A stretch of DNA of 64,000 nucleotides from Aggregatibacter segnis ATCC 33393 (lineage in GTDB: Bacteria; Pseudomonadota; Gammaproteobacteria; Enterobacterales; Pasteurellaceae). Below the pieces are notes generated by a model that saw only the letters and a list, made by a program, of their open reading frames with translations, ran no database searches and was not told the DNA's origin. Every line of letters starts with the position of its first letter. Positions within the stretch are counted from its first letter, which is position 1. The position numbers and the translations under genes were made by a program. The stretch lies in contig NZ_GL622200.1 of the NCBI RefSeq assembly GCF_000185305.1, positions 345,359-409,358 on the forward strand, written 5' to 3'. This document shows positions 1-9,657 of the stretch, piece after piece.

Positions 1-47
1 CTTCGGCGCAGTTAGACGCATTAGAACAATTTTTTCGTTTAATTTGA
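1..47 (+). CDS. dusB: 3' end of dusB (tRNA-dihydrouridine synthase B), partial
   Basis: The only open frame at the window edge starts at base 3, encodes SAQLDALEQFFRLI and stops at TGA 45-47. It lies 20 bases upstream of fis. The assignment rests mainly on the conserved gammaproteobacterial dusB-fis operon, because only 14 residues are visible. DusB reduces uridines in the D-loop of tRNAs using FMN and NADPH. Confidence 0.6.
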   Translation, partial: SAQLDALEQFFRLI

Positions 48-67
48 TTTAATTAATGGATAGAACA

Positions 68-364
68 ATGTTAGAACAACGTAATCCGGCGGAAGCATTA
101 ACTGTTTCTGTGCTAAATTCTCAATCTCAAGTAACCAACAAGCCATTACGCGACTCTGTAAAACAGGCTTTAAAAAATTACTTATCCCAATTAGACGGTC
201 AAGATGTCAACGATCTTTATGAGTTGGTATTGGCAGAAGTTGAACATCCGATGTTGGATATGGTTATGCAATATACCCGTGGTAATCAAACCCGTGCAGC
301 GACAATGCTAGGCATTAACCGTGGTACATTGCGTAAAAAATTAAAAAAATACGGTATGGGTTAG
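68..364 (+). CDS. fis: DNA-binding protein Fis
   Basis: This is a 98-residue nucleoid-associated protein that bends DNA and regulates stable RNA synthesis, recombination and replication. The length equals that of E. coli Fis. The region from [14 protein letters not shown] onward and the C-terminal helix-turn-helix ([20 protein letters not shown]) are almost the enteric sequence. An in-frame ATG exists at 56, but the start at 68 (MLEQRNP) matches the family N-terminus MFEQR. It follows dusB directly and is probably transcribed with it. A strong terminator follows the stop codon. Confidence 0.95.
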   Translation: MLEQRNPAEALTVSVLNSQSQVTNKPLRDSVKQALKNYLSQLDGQDVNDLYELVLAEVEHPMLDMVMQYTRGNQTRAATMLGINRGTLRKKLKKYGMG

Positions 365-387
365 TTTTTAGCTCATTTTTCATTCTC

Positions 388-416
388 GCCCTTGTCCTTA
401 TGACAAGGGCTTTTTT
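388..416 (+). terminator. Rho-independent terminator of dusB-fis
   Basis: A perfect 9-bp stem, GCCCTTGTC / GACAAGGGC, encloses a 5-base loop and is followed by six Ts. It ends the dusB-fis transcript before the purL promoter. Confidence 0.9.
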
Positions 417-442
417 ATTGTTTTTTCCCGTTTGTTTTTCTT

Positions 443-480
443 GCGCAAACGTTTTCGTTTCTCCCGATTTCCTTTATAAT
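443..480 (+). promoter_or_regulatory. purL promoter with PurR operator
   Basis: GCGCAAACGTTTTCGT at 443-458 differs by one base from the enteric PurR consensus ACGCAAACGTTTTCGT. A perfect -10 hexamer TATAAT lies at 475-480, so the operator covers the -35 region. Repression by PurR with hypoxanthine or guanine is the expected control of this purine gene. The operator is seen in the sequence; its function is inferred from the known family. Confidence 0.88.
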
Positions 481-523
481 AGCCCGCAATTTTTGTTTCA
501 ATTCAACCTCAAAGGTAATCCTC

Positions 524-3500
524 ATGTTCCAAACTTTCCGTGGCTCTCCTGCCCTTTCCGAATTCCGTATCAATGGCTTAATGCAAAAATTCCAACAGCA
601 ACAATTACCGGTGAAATCCGTGTATGCGGAATATGTGCATTTTGTGGCATTAAATGACGCACTTTCTGCTGAACAGGAAGCCAAACTGAAAGCCTTGTTG
701 CATTACGGTCCAACCTTGGCAGAACATGAAGCCAAAGGGGAAAGTTTTATTGTGATTCCGCGTGTCGGCACGATTTCCTCTTGGTCCTCCAAAGCTACCG
801 ATATCGCCCACAACTGCGGCTTAAACGAAGTGGAACGTATTGAGCGTGGTTTGGCGTATTACTTTGAATTGACACAGCCGTTAGATGAAAAAACAACGGA
901 AAAACTGACCGCACTTTTACATGACCGCATGATGGAAACCGTCGTACGCAAGGCAGACGAGGCGGAAGTGTTGTTCCGTCAACAAGAACCAAAACCGTTC
1001 AAAACCGTGGATATTTTAAACGGTGGACGCAGTGCCTTAGAAAGTGCCAACGTGGAACTTGGATTGGCGTTGGCGGAAGATGAAATTGATTATTTGATGG
1101 AAAATTTCACCGCACTTGGACGCAATCCGCACGACATCGAACTGTACATGTTCGCGCAAGCCAACTCGGAACACTGTCGCCACAAAATTTTTAACGCCGA
1201 CTGGATTATCGACGGCAAAAAACAGGACAAATCCCTGTTCAAAATGATCAAAAATACCTTTGAGAAAACCCCTGATTTTGTGCTTTCCGCGTATAAAGAC
1301 AACGCGGCAGTGATGGAAGGTTCCAAAGCGGGACGTTTCTTCCCAGATGAAGACGGCATTTACCGTTATCACAATGAAGACACCCACATTTTGATGAAAG
1401 TGGAAACCCACAACCACCCGACCGCCATTTCTCCGTTCCCGGGGGCGGCAACCGGCTCCGGTGGGGAAATCCGTGACGAAGGCGCGACCGGTCGTGGTGC
1501 AAAACCGAAAGCGGGTTTGGTGGGCTTCTCTGTATCCAACTTATGCATACCAAACTTTGAACAACCTTGGGAAGCGCCGCTTTCCAAACCGAACCGTATT
1601 GCTTCCGCTTTAGACATTATGCTGGAAGGTCCGTTAGGTGGTGCAGCGTTTAACAACGAATTCGGTCGTCCTGCATTGCTTGGCTATTTCCGTACTTACG
1701 AACAAAAAGTGAATAGCTTCAATGGCGAAGAAGTGCGCGGCTACCACAAACCGATCATGTTGGCAGGCGGTATCGGCAACATTCGTGCCGAACACGTGCA
1801 AAAAGGCGACATTCCGGTGGGCGCAAAATTGGTTGTGCTTGGCGGTCCGGCAATGAACATCGGCTTAGGCGGTGGTGCCGCCTCTTCTATGGCATCCGGT
1901 AAATCCAAAGAAAACTTGGATTTCGCCTCCGTACAACGGGATAACCCTGAAATGGAACGTCGCTGCCAAGAAGTGATCGACCGTTGCTGGCAGCTAGGCG
2001 ACGACAACCCGATTGCCTTTATTCACGACGTGGGCGCGGGCGGTTTATCTAACGCCATGCCGGAATTGGTGCATGACGGCGGTCGTGGCGGTAAATTTGA
2101 ACTTCGTAAAATCTTAAGCGATGAGCGCGAAATGAGCCCGTTGGAAATTTGGTGTAACGAATCGCAAGAGCGTTATGTGCTTGCCATTCATCCGGAAAAA
2201 CTACCGCACTTTGAGGAACTCTGCCGTCGTGAACGCGCGCCTTATGCGGTGATCGGCGAAGCTACGGAAGAAGAACATTTAACCTTACACGACGAGCATT
2301 TCAACAACGATCCGATTGATTTACCGATGGGCGTGTTGCTCGGCAAAACCCCGAAAATGACCCGCGATGTGCAAACCGCTAGCGTTAACGGCGAACCGCT
2401 TGAACAAAGCCAAATTCAATTAAAAGAGGCGTTACATCGCGTACTTCGTTTACCGGCAGTGGCGGAAAAAACCTTCTTAATTACCATCGGTGACCGCACG
2501 GTGACCGGCATGGTGGCACGTGATCAAATGGTCGGCCCGTGGCAAGTACCGGTGGCAGACTGCGCGGTGACCACGGCGACATTAGACAGCTACTACGGCG
2601 AAGCCATGTCTATGGGTGAACGTACGCCGGTAGCATTGCTAGATTTCGCTGCGTCTGCCCGTTTAGCTGTGGCAGAATCCTTAACCAACATTGCCGCCAC
2701 GAATATCGGCGACATTAAACGCATTAAATTATCTGCCAACTGGATGTCTGCCGCAGGCCATAAAGGCGAAGACGCGGGCTTATACGCTGCGGTGAAAGCC
2801 GTGGGCGAAGAGCTTTGCCCACAATTAGGCTTAACCATCCCGGTAGGCAAAGACTCCATGTCCATGAAAACCACTTGGCAGGAAAACGGCGAGCAAAAAA
2901 GCGTGACCTCACCGCTTTCTTTGATCATCAGCGCCTTTGCTCGCGTGGAAGACGTGCGCAAAACCGTCACCCCACAATTACGCACCGATAAAGGACAATC
3001 CCGCTTGTTGTTGGTGGATTTGGGCGAAGGCAACAACCGCTTAGGCGCTACGGCGTTAGCACAGGTGTATGCGCAACTTGGCGACAAACCGGCGGATGTG
3101 GTCAACGCTGATACGCTGAAAAATTTCTTTAACGCCATGCAGGAATTGGTGGCGCAAGAAAAATTATTGGCATATCACGACCGCTCCGATGGCGGATTAA
3201 TTGTCACCTTGGCAGAAATGGCATTTGCCGGACATTGTGGCGTGGCAGTGGATATCAGCGCCTTGGGTGACAACGATTTAGCCGTGTTATTTAACGAAGA
3301 ATTGGGTGCAGTGATTCAAGTGCGCGACAGCGATTTGAGTCTCGTGCGCGATGTCTTTGCCAAACACAATGTGTTGCATTTGGTGAAAGAATTGGGTGCC
3401 GTGACTGAAGACGACGAAATTGAAATCACCCGTGGCAACAAAGTGTTACTCAATGAAAAACGCTCAGAATTACGCGGTATTTGGGCGGAATTGACTCATC

Positions 3501-4417
3501 AAATGCAACGCTTACGCGACAACCCGGAATGTGCCGACCAAGAATTTTCGGCGAAGAAAAATCTGCAGGACAAAGGCTTCTCCGCCCATTTAACTTACGA
3601 CCCAAGCGAAGACATTGCTGCGCCTTATATTGCCACCGGAAAACGCCCGAAAGTGGCGGTGTTGCGTGAGCAAGGCGTCAACAGTCATGTTGAAATGGCG
3701 GCGGCATTTGACCGTGCCGGCTTTGAGGCCATTGATGTACACATGAGCGACTTGCATAATCGCCGTTATGACTTGCAACACTTCAATGCATTGGTGGCGT
3801 GCGGCGGCTTCTCTTACGGCGACGTGCTTGGCGCCGGTGGCGGTTGGGCGAAATCCATTTTATTTAACCCGCACTTACGGGATCAATTCAGCCAATTCTT
3901 TGAACGTGAAGACACGCTCGCACTTGGTATTTGCAACGGCTGTCAAATGCTTTCCACCTTGGCAGAAATTATTCCGGGCACGGAAAACTGGCCGCGTTTC
4001 GTGCGTAACAAATCCGAACGTTTTGAAGCCCGTGCCGCCTTGGTTCGCATTAACGAAAGCAACTCTCTGTGGTTCCAAGGCATGGCAGGCTCCCACATGC
4101 CAATTGCCGTTTCCCACGGCGAGGGCAGAGTGGAATTCAAAACACCCGGAGATCTGACCGCACTTCAAGGGCAAAACTTAATTGTGGCGCAATACATCGA
4201 CAACAACCTCAACCCGACAGAAGTGTACCCGGCAAACCCGAACGGCTCCGCCCTTGGCATCACCGCCCTTTCCAACACGGATGGACGCGTCGCCATCATG
4301 ATGCCACACCCGGAACGTGTCTTCCGCACCGTGAGCAACTCATGGCATCCGGAAGAGTGGGGAGAAGATGGAGCTTGGATGCGGGTGTTTAGGAATGCGA
4401 GGGTTGTGTTTAAATAA
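524..4417 (+). CDS. purL: Phosphoribosylformylglycinamidine synthase
   Basis: This 1297-residue single-chain FGAM synthase converts FGAR to FGAM with glutamine and ATP, step four of purine synthesis. It has the large proteobacterial architecture: an N-terminal PurS-like domain (about 1-140), a linker, the duplicated AIRS-like synthase core (about 220-980), and a C-terminal class I glutaminase. The nucleophile Cys1137 sits in GICNGC and the His/Glu pair in PHPERVF. The length is essentially that of the E. coli enzyme. It is monocistronic, with its own PurR-controlled promoter upstream and a terminator 17 bases after the stop. Confidence 0.98.
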   Translation: MFQTFRGSPALSEFRINGLMQKFQQQQLPVKSVYAEYVHFVALNDALSAEQEAKLKALLHYGPTLAEHEAKGESFIVIPRVGTISSWSSKATDIAHNCGLNEVERIERGLAYYFELTQPLDEKTTEKLTALLHDRMMETVVRKADEAEVLFRQQEPKPFKTVDILNGGRSALESANVELGLALAEDEIDYLMENFTALGRNPHDIELYMFAQANSEHCRHKIFNADWIIDGKKQDKSLFKMIKNTFEKTPDFVLSAYKDNAAVMEGSKAGRFFPDEDGIYRYHNEDTHILMKVETHNHPTAISPFPGAATGSGGEIRDEGATGRGAKPKAGLVGFSVSNLCIPNFEQPWEAPLSKPNRIASALDIMLEGPLGGAAFNNEFGRPALLGYFRTYEQKVNSFNGEEVRGYHKPIMLAGGIGNIRAEHVQKGDIPVGAKLVVLGGPAMNIGLGGGAASSMASGKSKENLDFASVQRDNPEMERRCQEVIDRCWQLGDDNPIAFIHDVGAGGLSNAMPELVHDGGRGGKFELRKILSDEREMSPLEIWCNESQERYVLAIHPEKLPHFEELCRRERAPYAVIGEATEEEHLTLHDEHFNNDPIDLPMGVLLGKTPKMTRDVQTASVNGEPLEQSQIQLKEALHRVLRLPAVAEKTFLITIGDRTVTGMVARDQMVGPWQVPVADCAVTTATLDSYYGEAMSMGERTPVALLDFAASARLAVAESLTNIAATNIGDIKRIKLSANWMSAAGHKGEDAGLYAAVKAVGEELCPQLGLTIPVGKDSMSMKTTWQENGEQKSVTSPLSLIISAFARVEDVRKTVTPQLRTDKGQSRLLLVDLGEGNNRLGATALAQVYAQLGDKPADVVNADTLKNFFNAMQELVAQEKLLAYHDRSDGGLIVTLAEMAFAGHCGVAVDISALGDNDLAVLFNEELGAVIQVRDSDLSLVRDVFAKHNVLHLVKELGAVTEDDEIEITRGNKVLLNEKRSELRGIWAELTHQMQRLRDNPECADQEFSAKKNLQDKGFSAHLTYDPSEDIAAPYIATGKRPKVAVLREQGVNSHVEMAAAFDRAGFEAIDVHMSDLHNRRYDLQHFNALVACGGFSYGDVLGAGGGWAKSILFNPHLRDQFSQFFEREDTLALGICNGCQMLSTLAEIIPGTENWPRFVRNKSERFEARAALVRINESNSLWFQGMAGSHMPIAVSHGEGRVEFKTPGDLTALQGQNLIVAQYIDNNLNPTEVYPANPNGSALGITALSNTDGRVAIMMPHPERVFRTVSNSWHPEEWGEDGAWMRVFRNARVVFK

Positions 4418-4433
4418 TATAGTGTAATTATGA

Positions 4434-4465
4434 AATAGCGTTCCATAAGGAACGCTATTCTTTTA
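4434..4465 (+). terminator. Terminator of purL
   Basis: A perfect 11-bp stem AATAGCGTTCC / GGAACGCTATT has a 4-base ATAA loop and is followed by CTTTTATT. It lies between purL and the orphan gene, so the latter should not be read from the purL promoter unless readthrough occurs. Confidence 0.85.
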
Positions 4466-4480
4466 TTAAAGGAATGAAAT

Positions 4481-5329
4481 ATGAAGAAACGTATTACTGC
4501 TAGAATGTATAAAGTCACTGAATGTCAGGAACCTAATAAATTTCATGAATTAAAGATTAATAACAGTAATATTCTTTTTTTAAGGTCTGTTTTGTTATCT
4601 AATAATTCTTTTTACGAGGATGAAAATGGCAATTGGTTATTAAAGTTTTTTTTAGGGGAACAATATGAGCAAGTTATATTTATTGATTTTTCTCAAAAAG
4701 AATTGAGTTATAAGAATCTTCAGGTTTTATCTCTTTCTAAATTGATCATAGATGATTCTGCTTTTGATGATCTTCTTGCTGAAGAGATTTCTCTTGAAAT
4801 TAGAAAATCAAAAGCAATAAGGAAGCATCATTTTATAGAGTATCCATCTCATTATGAGCATATTGATGGTAGAGGAATGGGATTCTATTCTAGAATTCCT
4901 GACCAAGAATATAATTTCAGTCGTAGGCTAATTCTATTAGCTTTGGCTTATGCTTATTTAGGAGCTATTGAAAATATAAGCAATAGGCTTTCAGAATGTA
5001 TTTGTTGCCAGAGTGATGATATTGAAAAGTTAAGACAGCTTTATATTGAAGCTACAAAGTTTAAAGCAGTGTTTTTATTTCATCAGCCAGTTTTGATGAA
5101 AAATATTAGTCTTATTGAAACATGGAAATATTTAGATAAAGTATTTGACATAAATTCTGCTTCAGATGAATTATTAGAGCAATTATCTAGTGTGCATTAT
5201 ATTTTAAATCTAGATGATGATAAAAAAAGAAAAAATATTGAGGATTTGAAAATTAAAAGGCAGGAGAAATGGAATATGTTATTTACAATGTTAGGTATTT
5301 TTATTGGATTAATAGAATTATTCAAATGA
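4481..5329 (+). CDS. Hypothetical protein with C-terminal membrane segment
   Basis: I do not recognise this 282-residue protein. An AAGGA ribosome binding site lies about 8 bases before the ATG. The sequence is rich in Lys, Ile and Asn and its codons are clearly more AT-rich than those of purL and metK. Residues 140-170 include a hydrophobic helix (LILLALAYAYLGAIE). A charged stretch (DDDKKRKNIEDLKIKRQEK) near 245-263 leads into one predicted transmembrane helix (about 264-281) ending four residues or fewer from the C-terminus, so it may be a tail-anchored protein facing the cytoplasm. Two Cys lie at CICC. It is framed by terminators on both sides, which suggests an inserted single-gene cassette. 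A defence or exclusion role is possible but unsupported. Confidence 0.75.
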   Translation: MKKRITARMYKVTECQEPNKFHELKINNSNILFLRSVLLSNNSFYEDENGNWLLKFFLGEQYEQVIFIDFSQKELSYKNLQVLSLSKLIIDDSAFDDLLAEEISLEIRKSKAIRKHHFIEYPSHYEHIDGRGMGFYSRIPDQEYNFSRRLILLALAYAYLGAIENISNRLSECICCQSDDIEKLRQLYIEATKFKAVFLFHQPVLMKNISLIETWKYLDKVFDINSASDELLEQLSSVHYILNLDDDKKRKNIEDLKIKRQEKWNMLFTMLGIFIGLIELFK

Positions 5330-5380
5330 TAAGCCTCATTGTTAATAAAGAACGATAAAAAAGTACTCTGTTTTTTAAAC

Positions 5381-5414
5381 AAAAAAGGATAAGCCTTTCG
5401 ACTTATCCTTTTTC
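5381..5414. terminator. Bidirectional terminator between orphan gene and metK
   Basis: A 12-bp stem AAAAAGGATAAG / CTTATCCTTTTT with an 8-base loop has A and T runs on both sides. It can therefore serve the orphan gene on the plus strand and metK on the minus strand. Confidence 0.85.
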
Positions 5415-5430
5415 ATTTTTAAATTCAAGA

Positions 5431-6585
5431 TTATTTCAATCCGGCTGCTGCACGTAACTCTGCGGCACGATCGATTTTTTCCCAAGGGAATTTTTCGCGA
5501 CCGAAGTGGCCGTAAGCGGCGGTTTGGCGGTAAATTGGTTGGATTAAATCTAACATTTTAATTAAGCCGTACGGACGCAAATCAAAGAATTCACGTACGA
5601 GGCTGACCAACAATTCATTAGCAACTTTGCCTGTGCCGAAGGTTTCGATCATGATGGATGTCGGTTCGGCAACACCGATAGCGTAGGAAAGTTGGATTTC
5701 ACAGCGATCGGCAAGGCCTGCGGCAACGATGTTTTTCGCTACATAACGGGCGGCGTAGGCGGCAGAACGGTCAACTTTTGATGGGTCTTTACCGGAGAAT
5801 GCACCGCCACCGTGACGGGCTGCGCCGCCGTAAGTATCCACGATAATTTTACGGCCGGTTAAACCACAGTCACCCATTGGGCCACCGATAACGAAGCGGC
5901 CGGTTGGGTTGATGAAATATTTGGTGTCTTTGGATAACCAGTGCGCCGGCAATACCGGTTTGATGATTTCTTCCATCACGCCTTCATGCAAATCTTTTTG
6001 GCTGATGGTTTCAGCATGTTGAGTAGAAAGCACAACGGCATCAATGCCGACAATCTTGTGATCTTCATATTTAAACGTTAATTGGCTTTTTGCATCCGGA
6101 CGCAACCAGTCTAATTTACCGCTTTTACGCACTTGCGCTTGGCGTTCCATTAAACGGTGGGCGTAAGTGATGGCGGCCGGCATGAATACATCGGTTTCAT
6201 TGGTGGCGTAACCAAACATAATGCCTTGGTCGCCTGCGCCTTGATCTAACGGATTTTCACGATCCACGCCCTGATTGATGTCGGCAGATTGTTTGCCAAT
6301 CGCGTTTAACACGGCACAGGAATGGCCGTCAAAGCCCATTTCGGAGCTGGTGTAACCGATGTCGCAAATGACTTCTCGGGCTAAATTTTCAATATCAACC
6401 CAAGCAGAGGTGGTGATTTCTCCGCCCACTAATGCCATCCCGGTTTTCACATAGGTTTCGCAGGCAACGCGAGCTTTCGGGTCTTGTTTAAGAATTTCGT
6501 CTAATACCGCATCAGAAATTTGATCGGCGATTTTATCCGGATGTCCTTCGGAAACGGATTCGGATGTAAATAAATATTGGCTCAT
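5431..6585 (-). CDS. metK: S-adenosylmethionine synthetase
   Basis: This 384-residue enzyme makes S-adenosylmethionine from methionine and ATP, releasing phosphate and diphosphate. All family signatures are present: HPDK (15-18), the [12 protein letters not shown] hexapeptide region (116-127), and the glycine-rich GGGAFSGKD loop (about residue 259). The length matches the E. coli enzyme (384). It is transcribed alone, with a promoter and possible Met boxes upstream and a bidirectional terminator downstream. Confidence 0.98.
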   Translation of the reverse strand: MSQYLFTSESVSEGHPDKIADQISDAVLDEILKQDPKARVACETYVKTGMALVGGEITTSAWVDIENLAREVICDIGYTSSEMGFDGHSCAVLNAIGKQSADINQGVDRENPLDQGAGDQGIMFGYATNETDVFMPAAITYAHRLMERQAQVRKSGKLDWLRPDAKSQLTFKYEDHKIVGIDAVVLSTQHAETISQKDLHEGVMEEIIKPVLPAHWLSKDTKYFINPTGRFVIGGPMGDCGLTGRKIIVDTYGGAARHGGGAFSGKDPSKVDRSAAYAARYVAKNIVAAGLADRCEIQLSYAIGVAEPTSIMIETFGTGKVANELLVSLVREFFDLRPYGLIKMLDLIQPIYRQTAAYGHFGREKFPWEKIDRAAELRAAAGLK

Positions 6586-6622
6586 TGTTTCTCCGGCATA
6601 ATTTTATACAGAATAAATGTAA

Positions 6623-6682
6623 GGGTATTTGGAAGTATTTCCATCTGGACGGCTATAATACGCTTTTAGGCTAAAAATGCAA
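6623..6682 (-). promoter_or_regulatory. metK promoter with possible MetJ boxes
   Basis: Read on the minus strand, TTGCAT (6677-6682), a 16-bp spacer and TATTAT (6655-6660) form a good sigma-70 promoter. Immediately downstream are tandem 8-mers: AGCCGTCC (6647-6654), AGATGGAA (6639-6646) and ATACTTCC (6631-6638). They match the Met box AGACGTCT at 6, 4 and 5 of 8 positions. The promoter is reasonably supported; MetJ control is a weaker inference from the position and the first box. Confidence 0.5.
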
Positions 6683-6737
6683 CTTGTCAGAGGGATTTTG
6701 TCCATTTGCTATTAATAATGGCATCGGTAAAAAAGAA

Positions 6738-6765
6738 AAAACCCTCAACAAACGCTGAGGGTTTT
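6738..6765 (-). terminator. Terminator of rpsO
   Basis: A 10-bp stem AAAACCCTCA / TGAGGGTTTT with an 8-base loop lies just downstream of rpsO on the minus strand, with an A-rich stretch that becomes a U run. Confidence 0.85.
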
Positions 6766-6786
6766 CGATTAACACAACTAAAAAGA

Positions 6787-7056
6787 TTAGCGACGTAAAC
6801 CTAAACGAGCGATTAAGCTGCTGTAAAGTTCAAGATTAGTACGTTTTAAGTAATCTAAAAGTTTACGACGACGGGAAACCATGCGTAATAAACCGCGACG
6901 ACCGTGGTGGTCTTTTTTGTGTTCAGCAAAGTGTGCTTGTAAGTGGTTGATTTGTGCGGTTAATAAAGCGATTTGAACTTCGGAAGAACCGGTGTCTTTA
7001 CCATCGCGACCAAATTCAGCAACGATTTTTGCTTTTTGTTCAGTACTTAGAGACAT
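6787..7056 (-). CDS. rpsO: 30S ribosomal protein S15
   Basis: This 89-residue protein binds the central domain of 16S rRNA early in 30S assembly. The family core is clear: [21 protein letters not shown], then [26 protein letters not shown]. The length is exactly that of E. coli S15. It lies between menH and metK, not in the enteric truB-rpsO-pnp setting. In E. coli, S15 represses its own translation through a leader pseudoknot; the 78-base leader here is too short for me to judge whether this is kept. Confidence 0.97.
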   Translation of the reverse strand: MSLSTEQKAKIVAEFGRDGKDTGSSEVQIALLTAQINHLQAHFAEHKKDHHGRRGLLRMVSRRRKLLDYLKRTNLELYSSLIARLGLRR

Positions 7057-7134
7057 AATAACTCCTAATATGAAGTGGTTAATGATACATCGTTCGCCGA
7101 TCTCTAATTCAGCGACGACAAAGGAGTGTAGATT

Positions 7135-7899
7135 TTAGCCATTGCGCGGCGAAAAAGCAACGAATTTATCCTGTAATAACGCATTTAATTGCTCGGCAAA
7201 TGCTGTTGGATTTTCTTGATGCGCATTATGCCCTGCTTGAGGAATAAGCGTCAGGTTCAGCTGATTTTCTAAGGCCATTTGCTTAAATTTATGATCTCGT
7301 TCGCCGCAGAAATACTCGATCGGATAAGGACTGTTTTTGACGTAAGGGCGTAAATCCGGTTGTTTAGCAAGGGAGGTCGCCAACAGCATTTGGGCGATAT
7401 TATCGCCGCAGTTGGCTTGGCGTTTTTCAATCAATCCCTTGCGTTGGTCTTCCGTTAAATGGGCGAAGACAGGTTGTTGATACCAATCATTCAGTACGGA
7501 AGTCGCGGTTTCATGGTGAAAACGTTGCGCCCAAAACACGTCATTTTCCCACCGCACTTTTTTGTCTGCGTCATTCGTTAATCCAAGGTTGCCACCTTCA
7601 ATAATCAGCCCTTGTAGGTTGTATTTGTCCTGTTGACTGCAAAGGGCGTAATAAAGCGCGATTCTGCCACCGAGGGAGTAGCCCACTAAAAAATAAGGGT
7701 GATTTCCTACCGCACTTTGGATGTGTTGTGCCACATAAGCGCAGGTATCATCAAAATCCTGTACTGGGTGATTTTTCGCGCTGCCGTGGAAAGGCAAATC
7801 CAAGGCAACGCAATGAAAGTGCGGTAGATTTTCCGTGAGTTTTTGCCAGTCGGCTTGGGTGCCGAGTAAGCCGTGTAAAAAAACGAGGTAAGGTTTCAT
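7135..7899 (-). CDS. menH: SHCHC synthase, menaquinone biosynthesis
   Basis: This 254-residue alpha/beta hydrolase removes pyruvate from SEPHCHC to give 2-succinyl-6-hydroxy-2,4-cyclohexadiene-1-carboxylate, the step after MenD. The oxyanion strand motif FLHGLLGT (7-14), the nucleophile elbow GYSLGG with Ser75, and the late catalytic His in QAGHNAHQENP are visible. It is the last gene of menF-menD-menH, but a terminator-like hairpin sits in the 51 bases separating it from menD. Confidence 0.92.
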   Translation of the reverse strand: MKPYLVFLHGLLGTQADWQKLTENLPHFHCVALDLPFHGSAKNHPVQDFDDTCAYVAQHIQSAVGNHPYFLVGYSLGGRIALYYALCSQQDKYNLQGLIIEGGNLGLTNDADKKVRWENDVFWAQRFHHETATSVLNDWYQQPVFAHLTEDQRKGLIEKRQANCGDNIAQMLLATSLAKQPDLRPYVKNSPYPIEYFCGERDHKFKQMALENQLNLTLIPQAGHNAHQENPTAFAEQLNALLQDKFVAFSPRNG

Positions 7900-7905
7900 A
7901 GCATT

Positions 7906-7939
7906 AAAAAAGCAAACTGGCGTGCGCGAGTTTGCTTTT
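7906..7939 (-). terminator. Terminator-like hairpin between menD and menH
   Basis: An 11-bp perfect stem AAAAGCAAACT / AGTTTGCTTTT with a 10-base GC-rich loop is followed on the minus strand by a run of Us just before the menH start codon. It lies inside the men gene cluster, so it should lower menH expression relative to menF-menD or separate the two units. Confidence 0.7.
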
Positions 7940-7950
7940 GATCTTTCCGT

Positions 7951-9657
7951 TTATTCGCCAACAACCGCATAGCTGATTTGGTCGATGAGGCGTTTGTAAA
8001 TGGTGCTGCCGTCATTCGGCGCGACTTTAATTTCGATGATAGTGGCTTCGCGACGTGAGTAGGCTTGTTTTAGCACGGAGCTTAAATCCGCCCAGGTATA
8101 AGGACGCGCATATTTTAAATCGAACATAGACGCCACTTGGGAAAACTCGGTGTGGTGCGGCATGCGATAGAACTTGTCTTTCACTTCAGCATCCACCGGC
8201 AACATATCAAAAATCGCGCCACCGTTGTTATTGATAATAAACAAAATAGTCGGTTGGGTAAGTTTTTTGAACAATGCCAGCGAGTTTAAATCATAGAGTG
8301 CGGAGGTATCACCCACTAAGGCGACGACCGGTTGGTTAGAACCGATACCAATGCCGGCAACGGTGGCAAGTAAACCGTCAATACCACTCGCCCCACGATT
8401 GGTATGGATCGGGTAGCCTTCCGGCAATTTGGTAAGCGCATCCACTAAACGCACAAATAAACTGTTGCCGAGGAAAAGGGTGCCATTGTTCGGCAGTAAA
8501 CGTTCAATGTGGTGGGCCAAGGAAGCTTCATTTAAATTGCCGCCCACTTGCTGCTCAATAAAGGTGGCGCAGAATTTGGATAACGCCAACGCTTCTAATA
8601 ACCATGGTTTTTGTCTTAACGGCGGGTGGGCGCGTAACCAATGATGAATTTTGGCGACAAAACGGGTGTGGGAATGATGGTAAGGATCCACCGCTTGTGG
8701 GTTTTCATCCACAATCCAATATTCGTTTTTAAATTCGGCTAAAAACTGGTTAATGCGTTTACTGATAAAACGGTTGCCAAGTTGAATGACAATATCTGCC
8801 TGCAACATTTTTTGTTTCACCGTTTGATTCGCAAGCCAAATATCCGCATAAGGCAAACTGGCTTCCACACCGGATTGAATATCGGTCAGTAACACCCAGC
8901 CCATGGTATTTGCCCAAGAAGCAATACCCATGGCTTGTTCTGCCGGCATTCTGCCCGCCACAATAATCCCGCGTTTGGTGCGCCACTGATCCCAGTGTTC
9001 GTGAATCAATACTTCTTGATGTTGCGCAGGGTAGGTTGTCCAACTTTTGTTTTGGCTTAACCAACGTTGAACGGGCGCTAACCAAGGATGGACGTCAATT
9101 TCTTCTGCATTGGCATCATATAAAGGCTCGGCGAAAGGCACATTAATGTGAATTACACCGGCTTCTTCCGCTTGTTTATGGCAGGCGTGCTCAATTTTTG
9201 AAATCAACCAGCTTGCAGCATAATCTTGGCTTGGGCGCGGAAGATTCAAATTGGCAAGGGGATAATCGGCAAACATATTTTCTTGTAAAATCGCCTGATT
9301 CGCACCGCACTCTAACAATTCCGGAGGGCGATCCGCAGTGAGTACAATCAGATTGACGTGACTTTGACGGGCTTCAATGATTGCCGGGTATAAATTGGCG
9401 GCAGCCGTGCCGGAAGTGACAATAACGGCAACGGGTTTTTTGGTGGATTTTGCGATGCCAAGGGCAAAAAAACCTAAACCGCGTTCATCAAAATGCGTAT
9501 GGCAAAGGGCACGATTGGCATTTTGTAAACGTACGGCTTCCAATGTCAGTGGGGTCGAACGCGAACCGGGCGCGATACAAAAGTGGGTTACGCCTTGACG
9601 CACAAGGGTTTCCAAGATCACTTTTGACCAACAACGATTAAAGACGCTTACTGACAT
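7951..9657 (-). CDS. menD: SEPHCHC synthase, menaquinone biosynthesis
   Basis: This 568-residue ThDP-dependent enzyme joins 2-oxoglutarate (after decarboxylation) to isochorismate. The N-terminal segment IAPGSRSTPLTLEA (about 28-41) is diagnostic for MenD. The ThDP/Mg binding motif begins GDTSALYDLNS in the C-terminal third, and GASGIDGLLAT precedes it. Its start codon overlaps the end of menF by 10 bases, indicating translational coupling, and a GGAGAG ribosome binding site lies upstream inside menF. Confidence 0.97.
   Translation of the reverse strand: MSVSVFNRCWSKVILETLVRQGVTHFCIAPGSRSTPLTLEAVRLQNANRALCHTHFDERGLGFFALGIAKSTKKPVAVIVTSGTAAANLYPAIIEARQSHVNLIVLTADRPPELLECGANQAILQENMFADYPLANLNLPRPSQDYAASWLISKIEHACHKQAEEAGVIHINVPFAEPLYDANAEEIDVHPWLAPVQRWLSQNKSWTTYPAQHQEVLIHEHWDQWRTKRGIIVAGRMPAEQAMGIASWANTMGWVLLTDIQSGVEASLPYADIWLANQTVKQKMLQADIVIQLGNRFISKRINQFLAEFKNEYWIVDENPQAVDPYHHSHTRFVAKIHHWLRAHPPLRQKPWLLEALALSKFCATFIEQQVGGNLNEASLAHHIERLLPNNGTLFLGNSLFVRLVDALTKLPEGYPIHTNRGASGIDGLLATVAGIGIGSNQPVVALVGDTSALYDLNSLALFKKLTQPTILFIINNNGGAIFDMLPVDAEVKDKFYRMPHHTEFSQVASMFDLKYARPYTWADLSSVLKQAYSRREATIIEIKVAPNDGSTIYKRLIDQISYAVVGE

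Noticed and set aside
2593-3138. 181-codon open frame on the minus strand inside purL
   Set aside because: It lies antisense to a highly conserved part of purL, has no plausible start signal and no recognisable protein pattern; it is a shadow of the GC-rich codon use.
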